A stretch of 64,000 nt of DNA from positions 52,729,288 to 52,793,287 of the forward strand of contig CM065296.1 of the NCBI GenBank assembly GCA_032871835.1. The letters run 5' to 3'. The translations under genes and the position numbers were made by a program. Of this stretch, positions 25,200 to 35,228 are shown in pieces. Under the pieces are notes generated by a model. The model had not been told where the DNA came from and searched no databases. It saw only the letters and a program-made list of their open reading frames with translations. This stretch comes from Dipteronia dyeriana. Taxonomy: Eukaryota > Streptophyta > Magnoliopsida > Sapindales > Sapindaceae. The number at the start of each line of letters is the position of its first letter. Within the stretch, counting starts at the first letter, position 1.

Positions 25200-28100
25200 G
25201 TTGACATTCAGATCTCGAGACCAGGAAATAGCTAGATAGCCCTCCTGATGCCTTGGTCAAGCTACCACCCCCAAGAAGAATCTAAGTGTAAGAGCATAAG
25301 TGTCATCCAGATCTCAAGACACGGAAATAGCTAGATAGCCCTACCGATGCCTTGGTCAGGCTACCACGCCCAAGAAGGATCTAACTGTAAGAGCACAGTT
25401 GCCATCCAGATCTCAAGACTAAGAAATAGCTAGATAGCGCTCCTGATTCCTTGGTCGGGCTACGACCCCCTTGAAACTTCTGAGTGTAAGAGCATAGTTG
25501 CCATCTAGATCTCAGGACCAGGAAATAGCTAGATAGCGCTCCTGTTGCCTTGGTCGGGCTACCACCCCTAAGAAGGATCTGAGTGTAAGAGCATAGTTGC
25601 CATCCAGATTTCAAGACCAGAAAATAGCTAGACAGCGCTCCTGATGCCTTGGTCAGGCTACCACCCTTAAGAAGGATCTGGGTGTAAGAGCATAGTTTCT
25701 ATCCAGATCTTAAGAAAAAGAAATAGCTAGATAGCGCTTTTGATTCCTTGGTAGGGCTACGACCCCCTAGAAACTTCTGAGTGTAAGACCATAGTTGTCA
25801 TCCAGATCTCAATACCAGAAAATAGCTAGATAGCACTCCTGATGCCTTGGTCGGGCTACCACCACTTAGAAGTGTCTAAGTGCAAGAGCATAGTTGCCAT
25901 CCAGACCTCGAGACCAGGAAATGGCTAGGTAGAGCTCCTGATGCCTTGGGCGGGCTACCACAATTAAAAAGGATTTGAGTGTAAGAGCATAGTTTCCATC
26001 TAGATCTCAGGACTAGGAAATAGCTAGATAGCGCTCATGATGCCTTGATCAGGCTACCACCCCCAAGAAAGGTCTGAGTGTAAGAGCATAATTGCCATCC
26101 AAATCTCAGGACAAGGAAATAGTTAGATAGCTCTCCTGATGCCTTGGTCGGGCTACCACCCCCAAGAAGGATCTGAGTGTAAGAGCATAGTTGTCATCCA
26201 GATCTAAAGACACAGAAATAGCTAGATAGCCCTCCCGATGCCTCGGTCAGCCTACCACCCCCTAAGAGGGATCTGAGTGTAAAAGCATAGTTTCCATCCA
26301 GATATCAGGACCAGAAAATAGCTTGATAACGCTCCTGATGTCTTGGTCAGGCTACCACCCCTTAAAAGTGTCTAAGTATAAGAGCATAGGTGCCATCCAG
26401 ATCTCAAGACTAGGAAATAGCTAGGTAGAGCCCCTGATGCCTTGGTCGGGCTACCACCCCTACGAATGATCTGAGTGTAAGAGCATAGTTTCCATCCAGA
26501 TCTTAGGTCCAGGAAATAGCAAGATAGCGCTCTTGATGCCTTGGTCGGGCTACCACCCCAAAGAATGGTCTGAATGTAAAAGCATACTTGTCATCCAGAT
26601 CTCAAGACAAGGAAATAGCTAGATAGCCCTCCTGATGAATTGGTCAGGCCACCACCCCCAAGAAGGATCTCGGTGTAAGAGCATAGTTGCCATCCAGATC
26701 TCAAGACCAAGAAATAGCTAGATAGTGCTCCTGATGCCTTGGTCGGGCTACAACACCCAAGAAGGATCTGAGTGTGAGAGCATAGTTTCCATCCAGATCT
26801 CAGGACCAGAAAATAGCTTGATAACGCTCGTGATGGCTTGGTCAGGCTACCACCCCTTAGAAGTGTCTAAGTGTAAGAGCATAGGTGCCATCCAGATCTC
26901 AAGATTAGGAAATAGCTAGGTAGCGCTCCAGATGCCTTTGTCGGGCTACCACCCCCAAGAAGGATATAAGTGTAAGAGCATAGTTGCCATCCAGATCTCA
27001 AGACTAGGAAATAGCTAGATAGCGCTCCAGATGCCATGGTCGGGCTACCACCTCCAAGAAGGGTATGATTGTAAGAGCATAGTTGTCAACCACATCTCAA
27101 GACCAGAAAATAGCTAGGTAGCGCTCCTGATGCCTTGGTTAGGCTACCACCCCAAAGATGGATCTGAGTGTAAGCGCATAGTTGTCATCCAGATCTCTGG
27201 ACCAAAAAAGGATCTGAGTGTAAGAGCATAGTTGCCATCTAGATCTCAGGACTAGGAAATAGCAAGATAGCGCTCCTGATGCCTTGATCAGGCTACCACC
27301 CCCAAGAAAGGTCTGAGTGTAAGAGCATAGTTGTCATCCAAAACTCAAGTCCAGGAAATAGCTAGGTAGAGCTCTTGATGCCTTGGTCGGGCTACAACCC
27401 CCAAGAAGGATCTGAATGTTAGAGCATAGTTGCCATCCAGATCTCGATACCAGGAAATAGCTAGATAGTTCTCCTAATGCCTTAGCTGGGCTACAACCCC
27501 CAAGAAGGATCTGAGTGTAAGAGCATAGCTGTCATCTAGATCTCAAGACACTGATATAGATAGATATCCCTCCCGATGCCTTGGTCAGGTTACCACCCCT
27601 AAGAAGGATCTCGGTGTTAGAGCATAATTGACATCCAGATCTCAAGACTAAAAAATAGCTAGATAGCGCTCATGATGCCTTGGTCAGGCTACCAACCACA
27701 AGAATGGTCTAAGTGTAAAAGCATAGTTGCCATCTAGATCTCAGGACTAGGAAATAGCTAGATAGCGCTCCTGATGCCTTGATCGAGCTACAACCCCCAA
27801 GAAGGGTCTGAGTGTAAGAGCATAGTTTCCATCTAGATCTCAAGACCAGGAAATAGCTAGGTAGCGCTCCTGATGCCTTGGTCAGGCTACAACCCCCAAG
27901 AAGGATCTGAGTGTGAGAGCATAATTGCCATCCAAATCTCGATACCAGGAAATAGCTAGATAGCCCTCCTGATGCCTTGGTCGGGCTACCACCCCAAAGA
28001 AGGATCTGAGTGTAAGAGCATTGTTGTCATCCAGATCTCAAGTCCAGAAAATAGCTAGATAGCACTCCTGATGCCTTGGTCAGGCTACCACGCTTTAGAA

Positions 28101-29670
28101 GTGTCTAAGTGTTAGAGCATAGTTGCCATCCAGAGGTCAAGACCGGGAAATAGCTAGGTAGCGCTCCTGATGCCTTGGTCGGGCTACAACCCCAAAGAAG
28201 GATCTGAGTGTGAGAGCATAGTTGCCATCCAGATCTCGATTCCAGGAAATAGCTAGATAGCCCTCCTTATGCCTTGGTCAGGCTACCACACCCAAGAAGA
28301 ATCTGAGTGTAAGAGCATAGCCGTCATCCAGATCTCAAGACACGAAAATAGCTAGATAGCCCTCCCGATGCCTTGGTCAGGCTACCACCCCTAAAAAGGA
28401 TATCGGTGTTAGAGCATAGTTGTCATCCTGATCTCAAGACTAAGAAATAGCTAGATAGCTCTCCTGATGCCTTGGTCAGGCTGAGTGTAAGAGCATAGTT
28501 GCCATCCAGATCTCAGGACTAGGAAATACTTAGATAGCGTTCCTGATGCCTTGATCGAACTACCACCCCCATGAATGGTCTGAGTATAAGAGCATAGTTG
28601 TCATCCAGATCTCAAAACCAGGAAATAGCTAGATAGCACTCGTGATGCCTTGGTAGGGCTACCACCCCTTAGAAGTGTCTAAGTGTAAGAGCATAGTTGC
28701 CATCCAGATCTCAAGACCAGGAAATAGCTAGGTAGCGCTCCTGATGCCTTGGTCGGGCTACAACCCCCAAGATGGATCTGAGTGTGAGAGCATAGTTGCC
28801 ATCTAGATCTCGATTCCAGGAAATCGCTAAATAGCCAACCTGATGCCTTGGTCGGGCTACTACCCCCCAGAAGGATCTGATTGTAAGAGCATAGTTATCA
28901 TCCAGATCTCAAGACACGGAAATAGCTTGATAGCTTTCCCGATGCCTCGGTCAAGCTACAACCCCCAAGAAGAATCTCGGTGTTAGAGCATAGTTTCCAT
29001 CCACATATCAAGACTAGGAAATAGCTAGGTAGCACTCATAATGCCTTGGTCAGGCTACCAACCTTAAGAAGGATCTAAGTGTAAGAGCATAGTTGCCATC
29101 CAAATCTTAGGATAAGGAAATAGCTAGATAGGGCTCCTGATGCCTTGGTCGGGCTACCACCCCAACGTTGGGTCTGAGTGTAAGAGCATAGTTGCCATCC
29201 AGATCTCAAGACCAGGATATAGCTAGATAGAGCTTCTGATGCCTTGGTCGGGCTAAAACCCCTAAGAAGGTTCTGAGTGTAAGATCATAGTTGCCATCTA
29301 TATCTCAAGACCAGGAAATAGCTAGGTAGCGCTCCTGATGCCTTAGTCGGGCTACCACCCCTAAGAAGGATCTAAGTGTAAGAGCATAGTTGCCATCCAG
29401 ATCTCAAGACCAGAATATAGCTAGATAGCGCTCATGAGGACTTGGTCGGGCTAACACCCCCAGGAAGGGTCTGAGTGTAAGAGCATAGTTGTCATCCAGA
29501 TCTCAAGACCAGGAAATAGCTAGATAGCACTCCTGATGCCTTGGTCGGGCTACCACCCCTTTGAAGTGTCTAAGTGTAAGAGCATAGTTGAAATCCAGAT
29601 CTCAAGACCAGGAAATAGTTAGGTAGCGCTCATGATGCCTCGGGCGGGCTACCACAATTAAAAAGGATCT
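25200..29670. repeat. irregular satellite stretch without clear higher-order period
   Basis: Ordinary 99 bp monomers in mixed subfamily order. I could not find a dominant long period by eye. Shortened units mark past deletions: near 27212 ACCAAAAAA joins directly to GGATCTGAG, and near 28480 GGTCAGGC joins directly to TGAGTGTAAGAGC. No gene, promoter or RNA is visible. Confidence 0.7.
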
Positions 29671-29708
29671 ACTCGCCGAGCTTTATAAAGCTTTAAGAGA
29701 GAATAGGG
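29671..29708. other. 38-bp non-satellite insertion with a 14-bp perfect palindrome
   Basis: Between GGATCT and GCATAGTTG, where every other monomer has GAGTGTAAGA, there are 38 bases that match no part of the monomer or of the LTR. They contain the perfect palindrome AGCTTTATAAAGCT at 29679-29692. The insertion starts ACTCGCCGAG and ends AGAGAGAATAGGGG. No target duplication is apparent. The origin is unknown: it could be filler DNA at a repaired break or a relic of another element. Confidence 0.8.
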
Positions 29709-31199
29709 GCATAGTTGTCATCCAGATCTCAAGACCAGAAAATAGCTAGATAGCGCTCATGATGCCTTGGTCGGGCTACCACCCCTAAGAAGGCTCTGAG
29801 TGTAAAAGCATAGTTGTTATCCAGATCTCAAGACCAGGAAATTGCTAGATAGCACACCCAATGCCTTGGTCGAGCTACCACCCCTTAGAAGTATCTAAGT
29901 GTAAGAGCATAGTTGCCATCCAGATCTCAATACCAGGAAATAGTTAGGTAGCGCTCCCGATGCCTTGGGCGGGCTACCACAATTAAAAAGGATCTGAGTG
30001 TAAGAGCATAGTTGCCATCTAGATCTTAGGACTAGGAAATAGCTAGATAGCGCTCATGATGCCTTGATCAGGCTAAAACCCCCAAGAAAGGTCTGAGTGT
30101 AAGAGCATGGTTGTCATCCAGATCTCAAGTCCAGGAAATAGCTAGATAGCACTCCTGATGCCTTGGTCAGACTACCACCCTTTAGAAGTGTCTAAGTGTA
30201 AGAACATAGTTGCCATCCAGATCTCTAGATCAGGAAATAGCTAGGTAGCGCTCCTGATGCCTTGGTCGGGCTACAACCCCCAAGAAAGATTAGAGTATGA
30301 GAGCATAATTGCCATCAAGATCTCGATACCAGGAAATAGCTAGATAGCCCTCCTGATGCCTTGGTCGGGCTACCACCCCAGGAAGGATCTGAGTGTAAGA
30401 GCATAGTTCTCATCCAGATCTCAAGACACGGAAATAGCAAGACAGCCCTCCCGATGCCTCGGTCAGGCCTCAAGTTGGGTCTGAGTGTAAGAGCATAGTT
30501 GTCATCTAGATGTCAAGACTTGGAAATAGCTAGATAGCGTTTCTCATGCCTTGGTCGGGCTACCACCCCCAAGAAGGTTCTGAGTGTAAGAGCATTGTTA
30601 CCATCCAGATCTCAAGACCAGGAAATAGCTAGGTAGCGCTTCTGATTACTTGGTCGGGCTTCCACCCCTAAAAAGAATCTGTGTGTAAGAGCAAAGTTGC
30701 CATCCAGATCTCAAGACCAGGGAATAGCTAGATAGCGCTCATGATGCCTTGGTTAGGCTATCACCCCCATGAAGGGTCTGAGTGTAAGAGCATAGTTGTC
30801 ATCCAGATCTCAAGACACAGAAATAACTATATAGCTCTCCTGATGCCTTGGTCAGGCTTCTACCCCCAAGAAGGATCTGAGTGTAAGAGCATAGTTGTCA
30901 TCTAGATCTCAAGACACGGAAATAGCTAGATAGCCCTCCCGATGCCTTGGTCAGGCTACCACCCCCAAGAAGGATCTTGGAGTAAGAGCATAGTTTCCAT
31001 CAGGATCACAAGACCAAGAAATAGCTAGATAACGCTTCTGATGCCTTGGTCGGGCTACCACCACCAAGAAGGGTCTGAGTGTAAGAGCATAGTTGTCATC
31101 CAGATCTCAAGACCAGGAAATAGCTAACTAGCTATCACGGCCCGCCTTATTTTGATCCAATGAGCCCAAACAAGGCCCAAAGTTAGGCACAAGCCCTTG

Positions 31200-31369
31200 G
31201 AAGATTCTAGAGTCTTCTCTACTCATCTAGCAAGGTCATCCTTGGAAGACTCTAGTAACATTCTAGAACTCTCTTGTAAATGTCTAGGGTTATAAATACT
31301 TGTAGAGAAACCTAGATACATTGTAGAACATTCTGGAGACTCAATCTCCTAGAGTAGTCTAGAACATTC
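31200..31369 (+). promoter_or_regulatory. cluster of heat-shock-element-like motifs in LTR copy 1
   Basis: Four exact GAAnnTTC / TTCnnGAA dimers occur: GAAGATTC at 31200, TTCTAGAA at 31261, GAACATTC at 31326 and GAACATTC at 31362. The last extends to GTCTAGAACATTC, one base short of a three-box element. The second lies about 22 bp upstream of the TATA box. Heat-shock factors of plants bind such alternating boxes, and the Arabidopsis ONSEN LTR is a known example. Function here is inference from motif matches only. Confidence 0.4.
31291..31298 (+). promoter_or_regulatory. putative TATA box of LTR copy 1
   Basis: TATAAATA, about 160 bp into the 486 bp LTR, in the context AGGGTTATAAATACTTG. It is identical in copy 2, which fits a U3 promoter. 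The transcription start was not determined. Confidence 0.6.
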
Positions 31370-31620
31370 ATTGAGGAGGTGAACCACTTTAAATAGGTAT
31401 CCCCTCTCATTTGTAAGGCATCCAAGCCAAGAATACTCAAAGCATTGTAAAGCTTTCTCATAGCAATACACTTTGCCTTATTTTCCTATAAAGCTCTTCT
31501 AGTCCTTCTCTAGTCTCTCTAGCCTTTGAGAGTGATCAAGTAAGGCTTACTTAGCAATCTCGCCAAAAATTGTCTAGGTGCCGTACGGGTTAGCTGCGCA
31601 AACTTTAACCCCATGACAGT

Positions 31621-31638
31621 TGGTATCAGAGCCTGGTT
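31621..31638 (+). other. primer-binding site for initiator tRNA-Met, copy 1
   Basis: TGGTATCAGAGCCTGGTT begins two bases after the LTR end. TGGTATCAGAGC is the classical complement of the 3' end of plant initiator tRNA-Met, used to prime minus-strand DNA synthesis by many plant LTR retrotransposons. Its position right after the CA terminus fixes both the LTR boundary and the plus-strand orientation of the element. Confidence 0.93.
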
Positions 31639-31666
31639 AAGCAACCACAGCTAGTTTAGCGAAACA

Positions 31667-31780
31667 ATGGCATCCGACAGCGAAGTTGCTGCTAGAGCGG
31701 AAGAGAACTTCCTTTTTGGTCTTGAACTATATTTTGAGGCCTTGGTCGGGCTACCACCCCTTAGAAGTGTCCAAGTGTAA
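31667..31780 (+). pseudogene. 5' stub of a retrotransposon gag-like frame fused to satellite, copy 1
   Basis: The ATG lies 29 bp after the primer-binding site and opens a frame starting MASDSEVAARAE, followed by a segment ending LYFE. About 24 codons in, at TTTGAGGCCTTGG, the sequence becomes satellite. The frame then runs ALVGLPPL and stops at the TAA of the satellite GTGTAA motif, 37 residues in all. Position and leader length fit the start of gag. The stub is too short to hold any recognisable capsid or zinc-knuckle domain, so the gag assignment rests on context. Copy 2 has the same start and one E-to-K change. It is surely non-functional as a capsid protein. Confidence 0.65.
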
Positions 31781-34694
31781 GAGCATAGTTGCCATCCAGA
31801 TCTCAAGACCAGGAAATAGCTAGGTAGCGCTCCTGATGCCTTGGTCGGGCTACAACCCCTAAGAAGGATCTGAGTGTGAGAGCATAGTTTCCATCCAGAT
31901 CTCGATATAAGGAAATAGCTAGATAGCCCTCTCGATGCCATGGTCGGGCTACCACCCCTAAGAAGGATATGAGTGTAAGAGTGTAGTTGTCATCCAGATC
32001 TCAAGACACGGAAATAGCTAGACAGCCCTCCCGATGCCTAAGTCAGGCTACCACCCCCAAGAAGGATCTCGGTGTTAGAGCATAGTTGCCATCCAGATCT
32101 CAAGACTAAGAAATAGCTAGATAGCGCTCCTGATGCATTGGTCAGGCTACCACCCCCAAGAAGGTTCTGAGTGTAAGAGCATAGTTGTCATCTAGATCTC
32201 AAGACCAAGAAATAGCTAGGTAGCGCTCATAATGCCTTGGTCGGGCTACAACCCCTAAGAAGGATCTGTGTGTAAGAGCATAGTTGCCATCTAGATCTCA
32301 GGACCAGGAAATAGCTAGATAGCGCTCCTGATGCCTTGGTCGGGCTACTACGCCCAAGTTGGGTCTGAGTGTAAGAGCATAGTTTTCATCCAAATCTCAA
32401 GACCAGGAAATAGCTAGATAGCGCTCCTGATGCCTTGGTCGGGCTACAACCCACAAGAAGGATCTGAGTGTAAGAGCATAGTTGTCAACCAGATCTCAAG
32501 ACCAGAAAATATCTAGGTAGCACTCCTGATGCCTTGGTTAGGCTACCTTCCCAAAGATGGATCTGAGTGTAAGCGCATAGTTGTCATCCAGATCTCTGGA
32601 CCAAAACATAGCTTGATAGTGCTCCTGATGCCTTGGTCGGGCTACCACCCCCAAGAAGGGTCTGAGTGTAAGAGCATAGTTGTCATCTAGATCTCAAGAC
32701 ACGGAAATAGCTAGATAGCCCACCTGATGCCTTGGTCGAGCTACCACTCCCAAGAAGGGTCTGAGTGTAAGAGCATAATTGCCATCCAGATCTCAAGACT
32801 AGAAAAAAGCTAGGTAGCGCTCCTAATGCCTTGGTCGGGCTACAACCCCCAAGAAGGATCTGAGTTTGAGAGAATAATTGCCATCAAGATCTCAAGACCA
32901 GGAAATAGCTAGATAGCGCTCCTGATGCCTTGGTTTGGCTACGACCCCTAGAAGGTTCTAAGTGTAAGAGCATAGTTGTCATCCAGATCTCAAGACTAGG
33001 AAATAGATAGGTAGCCCTCCTTATGCCTTGATCGGGCTACCACCCCTTAAAAGAATCCGAGTGTAAGAGCATAGTTGCCATCCAGATCTCAATACTAGAA
33101 AATAGCTAGATAGCGCTCCTGATGCCTTGGTCAAGCTACCACCCTTAAAGGGTCTGAGCGTAAGAGCATAGTTGTCATCAAGATCACAAGACCAGGAAAT
33201 AGCTAGATAGCGCTCCTGATGCCTTGGTTGGGCTACCACCCCCAAGAAGGATCTGAGTGTACGAGCATAGTTGCCATCCAGATCTCAAGACCAAGAAATA
33301 GCTAGGTAGCGCTCATAATGCCTTGGTCGGGCTACCACCCCTAAGAAGGATCTGTGTGTAAGAGCATAGTTGCAATCTAGATCTCAGGACCAGGAAATAG
33401 CTAGATAGCGCTCCTGATGCCTTGGTCGGGATACCAAGCCCAAGTTGGGTCTGAGTGTAAGAGCATAGTTTTCATCCAAATCTCAAGACCAGGAAATAGC
33501 TAGATAGCGCTCCTGATGCCTTTGTCGGGCTACGACCCCTCAGAAGGTTCTGAGTGTAAGAGCATAGTTGCTATCCAAATCATAAGACGAGGAAATAGCT
33601 AGGTAGCGCTCCAGATGCCTTGGTCGTGCTACAACCCACAAGAAGGATTTGAGCGTGAAAGCATAGTTGCAATCCAGATCTCGATACCAGGAAATAGCTA
33701 GATAGCCCTCCTGATGCCTTGGTCGAGCTACCACCCCCAAGATGGGTCTGAGTGTAAGAGCATAATTTCCATCCAGATCTCAAGACTAGGAAAAAGCTAG
33801 GTAGCGCACCTAATGCCTTGGTCGGGCTACAACCCCTAAGAAGGATCTGAGTGTGAAAGAATAATTGCCATCCAGATCTCAAGACCAGGAAATAGCTAGA
33901 TAGCGCTCCTGATGCCTTGGTTTGGCTACGACCCAAAGAAAATTCTGAGTGTAAGAGCATAGTTGTCATCCAGATCTCAAGACTAGGAAATAGATAGGTA
34001 GCCCTCCTGATGCCTTGATCGGGCTACCACCCCTTAAAAGAATCCGAGTGTAAGAGCATAGTTGCCATCCAGATCTCAATACTAGGAAATAGCTAGATAG
34101 CGCTCCTTATGCCTTGGTCAAGCTACCACCCTTAAGAAGGGTCTGAGTGTAAGAGCATAGTTGTCATTCAGATTACAAGACCAAGAAATAGCTAGATAGC
34201 GCTCCTGATGCCTTGGTCAGGCTACCACCCCCAAGAAGGATCTGAGTGTACGAGCATAGTTGCCATCCAGATCTCAAGACTAGGAAATAGCTATATAGCG
34301 CTCTAGATGCTTTGATCGGGCTACCACCTCCGAGAAGGGTCTGAGTGTAAGAGCATAGTTGTCAACCAGATCTCAAGACCAGAAAATATCTAGGTAGCGC
34401 TCCTGATGCCTTGGTTAGGCTACCTTCCCAAGAAGGGTCTGAGTGTAAGAGCATAGTTGTCATCTAGATCTCAAGACACGAAAATAGCTAGATAGCCCTC
34501 CCGATGTTTTGGTCAGTCTACCACCCCCAAGAAGTATCTAAGAGTAAAAGCATAGTTGCCATCAGGATCACAAGACCACGAAATAGCTAGATAGCGCTTC
34601 TGATGCCTTGGTCGGGCTACCACCACCAAGAAGGGTCTGAGTGTAAGAGCATAGTTGTCATCCAGATCTCAAGACCAGGAAATAGCTAACTAGC
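31739..34694. repeat. 99-bp satellite array, block B (between the two LTR pieces)
   Basis: About 30 monomers of ordinary type join the two retrotransposon pieces. Internal duplications are visible. The stretch at 32.22-32.42 kb (CTCATAATGCC, AAGGATCTGTGTG, CCCAAGTTGGG) recurs at 33.31-33.51 kb, offset 1,086. The stretch near 32.93-33.07 kb (CTTAAAAGAATCCGAG) recurs near 33.92-34.06 kb, offset about 988. The block is thus a mosaic of several exchange events. No gene is seen. Confidence 0.93.
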
Positions 34695-34761
34695 TGTCAC
34701 GGCCCGCCTTATTTTGATCCAATGATCCCAAACAAGGCCCAAAGTTAGGCACAAGCCCTTG

Positions 34762-34931
34762 GAAGATTCTAGAGTCTTCTCCACTCATCTAGCAAGGTCA
34801 TCCTTGGAAGACTCTAGTAACATTCTAGTACTCTCTTGTAAATATCTAGGGTTATAAATACTTGTAGAGAAACCTAGATACATTGTAGAACATTCTGGTG
34901 ACTCAATCTCCTAGAGTAGTCTAGAACATTC
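34762..34931 (+). promoter_or_regulatory. heat-shock-element-like motifs in LTR copy 2
   Basis: Three of the four dimers of copy 1 are intact: GAAGATTC at 34762, GAACATTC at 34888 and GAACATTC at 34924. The one next to the TATA box is broken, TTCTAGTA at 34823. The functional role is inference only. Confidence 0.35.
34853..34860 (+). promoter_or_regulatory. putative TATA box of LTR copy 2
   Basis: TATAAATA at the same LTR position as in copy 1. A second TATAAATA at 34950-34957, in the context CACTATAAATAGG, is an alternative core promoter in this copy. Confidence 0.6.
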
Positions 34932-35182
34932 ATTGAGGAGGTGAACCACTATAAATAGGTATCCCCGCTCATTTGTAAGGCATCCAAGCCAAGAATACTC
35001 AAAGCATTGTAAAGCTTTCTCATAGTAATACACTTTGCCTTATTTTCCTACAAAGCTCTTCTAGTCCTTCTCTAGTCTCTCTAGCCTTTGAGAGTGATCA
35101 AGCAAGGCTTACTTAGCAATCTCGCCAAAAATTGTCTAGGTGCCGCACGGGTTAGCTGCACAAACTTTAACCCCGTGACAGT

Positions 35183-35200
35183 TGGTATCAGAGCCTGGTT
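35183..35200 (+). other. primer-binding site for initiator tRNA-Met, copy 2
   Basis: TGGTATCAGAGCCTGGTT, identical to copy 1 and again two bases after the LTR terminus. The unchanged 18 bases contrast with 14 changes in the LTR but are too few to show selection. Confidence 0.93.
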
Positions 35201-35228
35201 AAGCAACCACAGCTAGTATGGTGAAGCA

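Larger units (their letters stand above)
18290..25200. repeat. AATTAAAAAGG-subfamily satellite region
   Basis: Here, and in 14.7-18.3 kb, many monomers have CAATTAAAAAGGATCCGAG in place of the consensus CCCCTAAGAAGGATCTGAG. They alternate with monomers having GAGCATAAGTGTCATCC and CTAATTCCTTGGTCGG. These linked variants define a local subfamily that is rare elsewhere (a few copies near 25-30 kb). The region contains a 990 bp higher-order repeat, shortened monomers and the expanded C tracts, each listed separately. Confidence 0.8.
1..31132. repeat. 99-bp satellite array, block A
   Basis: Uninterrupted head-to-tail array of a 99 bp unit, about 313 copies. The core motifs GATGCCTTGGTCGGGCTACC, TGTAAGAGCATAGTT and ATCCAGATCTCAAGACC recur every ~99 bp in the same orientation. 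Most monomers carry the palindromes AGATCT, TAGCTA and AGCGCT. Individual copies differ at roughly a tenth to a fifth of positions by eye, while copies one higher-order period apart match much better. No gene is visible on either strand: the in-phase open frames are explained by 99 being a multiple of three. The family name is unknown to me. The only non-satellite stretch inside the block is the 38 bp insertion near 29.67 kb. Confidence 0.97.
31133..31618 (+). mobile_element. LTR of a plant LTR retrotransposon, copy 1 (5' LTR, 486 bp)
   Basis: This non-satellite segment has the layout of a long terminal repeat. It begins TATCACGGCCCGCC (the partner copy has TGTCACGG) and ends CCATGACA (partner CCGTGACA). 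It is followed after two bases by a tRNA primer-binding site, so it is a 5' LTR and not a solo LTR. A TATAAATA box lies at 31291. A short internal direct repeat, CTTGGAAGA(T/C)TCTAG, sits at 31196 and 31241. There is no second LTR, pol or integrase nearby, so the element cannot move by itself. It differs from copy 2 at 14 of 486 positions, 9 of them transitions, with no indels. Both termini are mutated here. The superfamily (Ty3/gypsy or Ty1/copia) cannot be settled from this piece. Confidence 0.9.
30875..32430. repeat. segmental duplication carrying the retrotransposon piece, copy 1
   Basis: This stretch matches the one 3,562 bp downstream through satellite, LTR, leader, gag fragment and satellite again. 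The order of monomer variants is the same on both sides: ATCAGGATCACAAGACC then CTACCACCACCAAG upstream; TAGAAGTGTC-type, CTCGATA-type, CTCGGTGT-type and CAAGTTGGG-type monomers downstream. There are no indels between the copies from the LTR start to the gag stub. The edges are judged by eye. Confidence 0.85.
34695..35180 (+). mobile_element. LTR of a plant LTR retrotransposon, copy 2 (5' LTR, 486 bp)
   Basis: Same length as copy 1, with 14 substitutions. It keeps perfect 8 bp terminal inverted repeats, TGTCACGG at the start and CCGTGACA at the end, which defines the LTR limits cleanly. The TATAAATA box at 34853 is kept, and a second TATAAATA at 34950 exists only here (copy 1 has TTTAAATA). 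The left neighbour is satellite ending AAATAGCTAACTAGC in both copies, so both descend from one insertion or capture event and not from two insertions. Only a 5' LTR, primer-binding site and gag stub are present. Confidence 0.92.

Noticed and set aside
31128..31132. A target site duplication, CTAGC, next to the LTR.
   Set aside because: No 3' end of the element exists to provide the second copy, and CTAGC-like sequence occurs in many monomers.
31651..31941. Minus-strand frame of 96 codons crossing the gag stub and the satellite.
   Set aside because: It is antisense to the retrotransposon leader and continues in the usual satellite frame. It arises by chance at the junction.
31133..35200. A complete LTR retrotransposon bounded by the two LTR copies (31.13 and 34.70 kb) in direct orientation.
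   Set aside because: Between the two LTRs lie a 24-codon gag stub and about 3 kb of satellite with no pol. The second LTR is again followed by a primer-binding site and gag stub, whereas a 3' LTR would follow a polypurine tract. The satellite flanks are also duplicated, so this is a segmental duplication.
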